Position numbers and translations under genes: made by a program
Part shown: one piece after another, positions 60,309-64,000 of the stretch
Position numbering within the stretch: the stretch's first letter is position 1
Layout of the letters: the number at the start of each line of letters is the position of its first letter
The notes under the pieces: generated by a model
Seen by the model: only the letters and a program-made list of their open reading frames with translations
Databases searched by the model: none
Told to the model about the DNA's origin: nothing
Assembly (NCBI GenBank): GCA_963801055.1
Contig: CAWDDE010000003.1
Span: 310,001 to 374,000 of the forward strand
Direction of reading: 5' to 3'
Length of the DNA stretch: 64,000 nucleotides
Source: DASUPK01 sp963801055
Lineage (GTDB): Bacteria > Actinomycetota > Thermoleophilia > Solirubrobacterales > 70-9

Positions 60309-61547
60309 ATGCGAATCGTCTGCCTGCTCACGGCCGCCGCGGTGTTAATCGGCTATCCCGCGGACGCCGACGCGGTGCGCTCCGGAGGGCACAACCAGCC
60401 AACGAGAAAGCTCGAAATCGCGTTCAAGGTCGCGGGAGGGGTCCGGGCGGGTAGGAAGGACGGTTGTTACGTACCGCCTCGCCGGATGGCGGCGCTGATT
60501 CGCTTCTGGGGCCCTCTGAACGCGGACGTCGCCCACGGGTTCGCCGCGGTCAAGGTGCCCAACGTCGTCTACGTCGTCAGCTCGCGCAGCTCTTGCCAGC
60601 GCATGGTCTTTGGGCTGCGAGACCGAGGGAAGCTCTTCATCCTCGACACCGCAGCCGGCGACGTCTATCGGCGCGGAGTGGCGCCGGACAGTAGGGGCGC
60701 CGAGGCGCGCCGTTTTGGACGCGGTCCGCTCAGGGGCCTCACCCTAACCTCCCAGAACTTTCGCCTGCGCGGAGCGGATAGGGCCCGGCGGCTGGTGATC
60801 GGCTGCCCGAGAGGCTCGTTCCCGCTCGGGGGCGGCATGACGAGTTACCCTCCGCTCGGCCCGGACGGGGAGGGGATCTATCCGCACTCATACGAGCGGT
60901 TGGGAGTCCAGCGCGGCTTCCATGTGACCGCGCTGATCATCGATCCGCATCCCCGCAAGACCAGGCCGCGCACCGCCACGCTCGACGTGGTCTGCGGCAG
61001 CGGACTGGTGCCGATGTCGTCGCCCCACCGGACCGTGTTCGTTCATCGGTACGGCACGAACACAGCGACCGCAACGTGCCCGCCCGACCAGTATCTGTTC
61101 GGGGGCGGCTTCCAGCGAACCAATTTCACGACCCCCTACCGCACCTATGGCGGCAACTACATCACGAAGTCGGCGGCGATCTCGCCGACGGCCTGGCAGG
61201 TCACGGGGCACGCCGTCGGCAGGGATGGTGGCGAGCTGACCGCGATCGCGTATTGCGCGAGCGACCCCAGCCTGCCCCTCGTCGAGGTCCAGGCGTCCAG
61301 CCGGGTCGAGTGGGGCGGCTCCGCCACCGCGACGACGCCTCCCTGCCCGCCGGGTCTCGAGTTGACCTCCGGCGGCTTCAGTCTGAACGGCTCGCGGAAC
61401 GCCTTCATCGCCGGCGGATCCTTCAACGACGACGGGACCTGGTCCGCGACCGGGTTCGGCTACTTCGGCGAGGCGCCCTCGCTGACCGCGTTCGGATACT
61501 GCCTGCGGCCGGCCGACGCCGGGGACGAGCTAAGCGCCAGCGGCTAG
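60309..61547 (+). CDS. Secreted protein with three CPxG...GGG repeats
   Basis: A 412-residue protein with a signal peptide (IVCLLTAAAVLIGYPADADA). Three units of about 95 residues follow: each has a Cys-Pro/Gly-Gly turn (IGCPRGSFPLGGG, ATCPPDQYLFGGG, PPCPPGLELTSGG), a beta-rich middle with a Trp- or His-containing strand (GFHVTALI, AWQVTGHA, TWSATGFG), and ends in a Cys (LDVVC, IAYC, FGYC). This pattern is common in exported actinobacterial proteins. The cysteines may pair in each unit. Function unknown. The ATG at 60309 is 5 bases after the previous stop. Confidence 0.7.
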   Translation: MRIVCLLTAAAVLIGYPADADAVRSGGHNQPTRKLEIAFKVAGGVRAGRKDGCYVPPRRMAALIRFWGPLNADVAHGFAAVKVPNVVYVVSSRSSCQRMVFGLRDRGKLFILDTAAGDVYRRGVAPDSRGAEARRFGRGPLRGLTLTSQNFRLRGADRARRLVIGCPRGSFPLGGGMTSYPPLGPDGEGIYPHSYERLGVQRGFHVTALIIDPHPRKTRPRTATLDVVCGSGLVPMSSPHRTVFVHRYGTNTATATCPPDQYLFGGGFQRTNFTTPYRTYGGNYITKSAAISPTAWQVTGHAVGRDGGELTAIAYCASDPSLPLVEVQASSRVEWGGSATATTPPCPPGLELTSGGFSLNGSRNAFIAGGSFNDDGTWSATGFGYFGEAPSLTAFGYCLRPADAGDELSASG

Positions 61548-62405
61548 GCCCGGAGGCTGGGTGAGCGAGAAGGTCGCTCCCTGCGGGTCGGCGATCACTG
61601 CTTGCTTCATCCCTGCTGACGGGATGTCGTAGGGGCCGGTCAGAACCCGGCCGCCGAGCTCAGCTGCCTTCGCAGCCGCGCCATCCGCGTCTTTGACCCA
61701 GAAGTCGACGTTCCAGCGGGGCGGCAACTCCGCCTCGGAGGGACTGATGCCAGGCGCCATCGTCGCCACGACCTCCCGGGTCACCGGCTGCTGCGGCTCG
61801 CCGCCCACGTAGCCTGGCAACGTCCACATGACCATCTCGTCGCCGCCGAGGCCGAAGGTCTCAGTGTCCCAGCCGAAGACATGCGCGTAGAAGCGCTTCG
61901 ACCCCTCGGCATGGTCCGTGACCAACGAGCTCATCGCATAGGCGCCCGGCTCGTTGACCAGCTGGGCGCCCTTGTGCGCGCCGGGTTGCCAGATGCCGAG
62001 GGCGGCGCCGGCCGGATCGGCGACGATCGCGATTCTTCCGCCATCCAGGCTCTCGAAGAGGTCCTTGAGCACGCTGCCCCCGGCCTCGATGGCCCGTTGA
62101 ACGGTCCCCTTGGCGTCCTCTACCCAGACGTACGTGGTCCAACTTGAAACGGGTCGCTCCTCGGCTTCGCCTGCGGTGCGCCCTCGCATGAGCGGCGGCG
62201 CCTCCTCCGGACGGGAGGCGACCGCTGCGACGTCGCGCCCGCGCAGCCTGCAGATGTAGTGCTTGCCGGGGACGCCGTCGGGCATCGTGTCCTCGGCCTC
62301 CCACCCGAAGAGCTCCTGGTAGAACGCCACGGCGGCCTCCGCATCGGGCTGCCACGTGTCGACCCAGCAGGGGACCCCGTGCTGGTATCCGTCTCGATCG
62401 CTCAT
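61530..62405 (-). CDS. Two-domain VOC (glyoxalase-like) protein with inserted repeat
   Basis: A 291-residue protein of two VOC domains (HGVPCWVDTWQPDAEAAVAF, YQELFGWEAEDTMP and GAYAMSSLVTDHAEGSKRFY, AHVFGWDTETFG), similar to the CFP32/SgaA-like two-domain group. In the first domain, after RPEEAPPL, comes the repeat peptide MRGRTAGEAEERPVS before the fold continues at SWTTYVWVEDAKG. Relatives go from PP almost directly to WxTYVW. Overlaps the DUF899 gene by four bases upstream and the secreted-protein stop by 18 bases. Confidence 0.88.
   Translation of the reverse strand: MSDRDGYQHGVPCWVDTWQPDAEAAVAFYQELFGWEAEDTMPDGVPGKHYICRLRGRDVAAVASRPEEAPPLMRGRTAGEAEERPVSSWTTYVWVEDAKGTVQRAIEAGGSVLKDLFESLDGGRIAIVADPAGAALGIWQPGAHKGAQLVNEPGAYAMSSLVTDHAEGSKRFYAHVFGWDTETFGLGGDEMVMWTLPGYVGGEPQQPVTREVVATMAPGISPSEAELPPRWNVDFWVKDADGAAAKAAELGGRVLTGPYDIPSAGMKQAVIADPQGATFSLTQPPGLAAGA
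62145..62189 (-). repeat. 45-bp coding repeat, copy B (inside VOC gene)
   Basis: Exactly 45 bases, 15 codons, in frame with the host gene and read as MRGRTAGEAEERPVS. Two bases differ from copy A at 44195-44239. The host domain has no counterpart for these residues, so the gene carries an in-frame insertion rather than a native loop. Confidence 0.85.
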
Positions 62406-63103
62406 CGTCCGTCCTCCCCGTACTCATCGTGCCGGCGCCACCACTCGTAGGGTGGGCCCTGCGGATATCCCTCCGGCGAGTCCTCCCAAGTCTCCTGCCG
62501 GCCGAGCGCCGAGCGATCGAGCAGGCTCCAGACGGGGCCGATCACCTCGAGGCCGCGGCGGCTCGTGAAGTAGGTGCGATAGATGTCGTCGCCCTCGCGG
62601 AGGAAGGCGTTGAGGCCGAACATCTCGCCGTCCTGGTACTCGCCCGGCCGGGGCTCAGGCGGCGAGAGCCCGAGCTCGACCCCGTAGTCGCCACCGCCCC
62701 ACGAGTACCAGGGGACCTCCCATCCCATCCGCTCTCGATAGCGCTCGAGCTTCTCCTGCGGCGCGCGCGAGACGAGCGCCAAGCTCGTGTCACGCGCATG
62801 AAGATGGGCTAGGTGGGTGAGCTGGTCGACGACCATCGAGCAGCCATCGCAGCCCACCTCCTGGTTCGGCCCGAACATGAAGTTGTAGACGAACAGCTGG
62901 CGGCGGCCCTCGAACAGATCGAGCAGGGTCGCCTTGCCGTCCGGTCCATCGAACTCGTACTCCTTCTCGATCCGCATCATCGGCTGGCGACGGCGTTCCG
63001 CCGCGAGCGCGTCGGACTCCTTCGTCAGCGCCTTCTCCTTGGCGATGATCCGGGCGTTCGAGGCTTCCCATTCCGCCTCTGAAACCACTTCCGGGAGATT
63101 CAT
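62402..63103 (-). CDS. DUF899 family thioredoxin-like protein
   Basis: A 233-residue protein of DUF899: LPEVVSEAEWEASNARIIAK, then LLDLFEGRRQLFVYNFMFGP, GCDGCSMVVDQLTHLAHLHA and SWGGGDYGVELGL. The fold is thioredoxin-like; the CDGC segment sits at the place of the active-site cysteines. Strong ribosome site (GAGAAGGAGAGAGGG) before ATG 63103. In many actinobacteria these genes sit beside VOC proteins and HxlR regulators, as here. Substrate unknown. Confidence 0.9.
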   Translation of the reverse strand: MNLPEVVSEAEWEASNARIIAKEKALTKESDALAAERRRQPMMRIEKEYEFDGPDGKATLLDLFEGRRQLFVYNFMFGPNQEVGCDGCSMVVDQLTHLAHLHARDTSLALVSRAPQEKLERYRERMGWEVPWYSWGGGDYGVELGLSPPEPRPGEYQDGEMFGLNAFLREGDDIYRTYFTSRRGLEVIGPVWSLLDRSALGRQETWEDSPEGYPQGPPYEWWRRHDEYGEDGR

Positions 63104-63223
63104 CCCTCTCTCCTTCTCGCTCTCTTGCTTGGACCGGTCATATACGGGTCGCACCGTACCACAAAGTCCTAAAAAACAACGAGATGATTGCCTTTCAGGA
63201 TCACGCCCCGCTACACTCCCGCC

Positions 63224-63865
63224 ATGGCTCGCACCAGGACACAGCTCGATGGATGCGGGATCGCGCACGCCTCGGACCTGCTCGGGCAGCGCTGGGCGCT
63301 CCTCGTCGTCAGGGAGCTGCTGCTCGGCCCGAAGCGCTTCACGGACCTGCGCACAGGGATCCCCGATATCAGCCCGAACGTGCTCGGCCAGAGGCTGCGC
63401 GAGCTGGAGGAGTCGGGCATCGTCACCCGCCGGAAGCTCGCCCCTCCGGCGGCCGTCCAGGTCTACGAGCTGACCGAATGGGGGCGCGAGCTCGAGCCGG
63501 CCGTGCTGGCGCTCGGGCGCTGGGCCAGCGGATCTTCCTCGTTCCCCCGCAACGCCGAGATGGGACCGGATTCCCTCGTTCTCGCCCTCAAGTCGACCTT
63601 CGATCCCTCCAAGGCGGCGGGGCTCGCCGCGACCTACGAGCTGCGGCTCGGCGAAATCCCGTTTCGGATCGAGGTCTCGGAGGGCAACTTCGAGGCGGCG
63701 CGGGGCGAGACGGAGAATCCCGACGCCACGATTCGCAGCGACTCAGAGGCGATGACCGGCGTCGTCTTCAGAGGAAAACCGCTGCCGAAGGCGGTGGACG
63801 CCGGCGACATCGCGATCGGCGGCAGCCGTAATGCCGTCAGCGCGCTCTTCCGAGCCCTCACCTGA
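63224..63865 (+). CDS. HxlR-type regulator with SCP2-like C-terminal domain
   Basis: The first 100 residues are an HxlR winged helix (GQRWALLVVRELLLGPKRFT, DLRTGIPDISPNVLGQRLRE and VYELTEWGRELEPAV). The remaining 110 residues (TYELRLGEIPFRIEVSEGNF, then TIRSDSEAMTGVVFRGK) resemble the SCP2/sterol-carrier fold, which could bind a hydrophobic ligand. Divergent from the DUF899-VOC pair across 120 bases, so it probably controls that pair and itself. ATG at 63224. Confidence 0.85.
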   Translation: MARTRTQLDGCGIAHASDLLGQRWALLVVRELLLGPKRFTDLRTGIPDISPNVLGQRLRELEESGIVTRRKLAPPAAVQVYELTEWGRELEPAVLALGRWASGSSSFPRNAEMGPDSLVLALKSTFDPSKAAGLAATYELRLGEIPFRIEVSEGNFEAARGETENPDATIRSDSEAMTGVVFRGKPLPKAVDAGDIAIGGSRNAVSALFRALT

Positions 63866-63952
63866 TCGCCATTTTCGCTTTCGGGACGCTCGCGCAGTCA
63901 CAGACCGGGGGTCCAGTTCGTCTTCCTAGTGAGCACGACGAAAGGAGCCGTC

Positions 63953-64000
63953 ATGAACAGCGAAGCCGCTCGCTCACGGGCCGAGGTCGCGGACGAGGTC
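63953..64000 (+). CDS. Start of a gene cut by the window edge
   Basis: ATG 63953 follows GACGAAAGGAGCCGTC, a strong ribosome site. The 16 visible codons read MNSEAARSRAEVADEV. Too short to identify. Confidence 0.5.
   Translation, partial: MNSEAARSRAEVADEV

Overview
This window is high-GC bacterial DNA with dense coding, many GTG and TTG starts, 1-10 base gene overlaps, an F420-type luciferase-like oxidoreductase, paired acyl-CoA dehydrogenases, a 14-gene NADH dehydrogenase operon and no introns. It fits an actinomycete, most likely Thermoleophilia/Solirubrobacterales; that placement is inferred from gene content, not from a marker gene. I found no rRNA, tRNA, CRISPR, prophage or transposase.

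Layout. 0-6 kb: a TetR-type palindrome, two adjacent acyl-CoA dehydrogenase subunits, a frameshifted luciferase-like oxidoreductase, two small unknown genes, a large palindrome and citrate synthase. 6-15 kb: a UbiE/MenG-like methyltransferase, a membrane protein, a DsbA-like protein, a PfkB kinase, a quinone-oxidoreductase-like enzyme, a DEAD-box helicase, a histidine kinase/response regulator pair, a repeat-rich surface protein and an EamA transporter. 14.7-18 kb: HAD phosphatase, APH-like kinase and ACAD10/11-type dehydrogenase, the same three modules that are fused in animal ACAD10. 18-24 kb: RibD-like reductase, RpiB-like isomerase, sulfotransferase, haloalkane dehalogenase, DUF2804, YihY and a flippase-like protein.

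24-36 kb is an accessory-looking stretch: short unknown genes, gene remnants, a lipoprotein, creatininase, GlnT-like synthetase, DegV, OsmC, cupin and a TadE-like protein. It is peppered with at least seven copies of a short hairpin repeat that I did not see elsewhere in the window. 36-44 kb: SDR, hydrolase, a frameshifted saccharopine-dehydrogenase-like enzyme, a sortase-anchored cupredoxin and a double-domain ThyX.

44-60 kb is the complete complex I operon nuoA-N, transcribed on the minus strand from about 59.74 kb, followed by an AEC-family transporter. 60-64 kb: two membrane/secreted proteins, a VOC-DUF899 pair and a divergent HxlR regulator.

Two features stand out. First, a 45-bp dispersed repeat lies inside two unrelated minus-strand genes (AEC transporter and VOC protein). 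It is read in the same frame in both and adds the same 15-residue peptide, MRGRxAGxAEERPVS. A further copy lies by the sulfotransferase start and a degenerate one by the RibD-like gene start. This resembles the protein-coding palindromic elements of Rickettsia. Second, four otherwise intact genes, including nuoG, are each one base too long (3n+1), so either the assembly has insertion errors or these genes are really broken.
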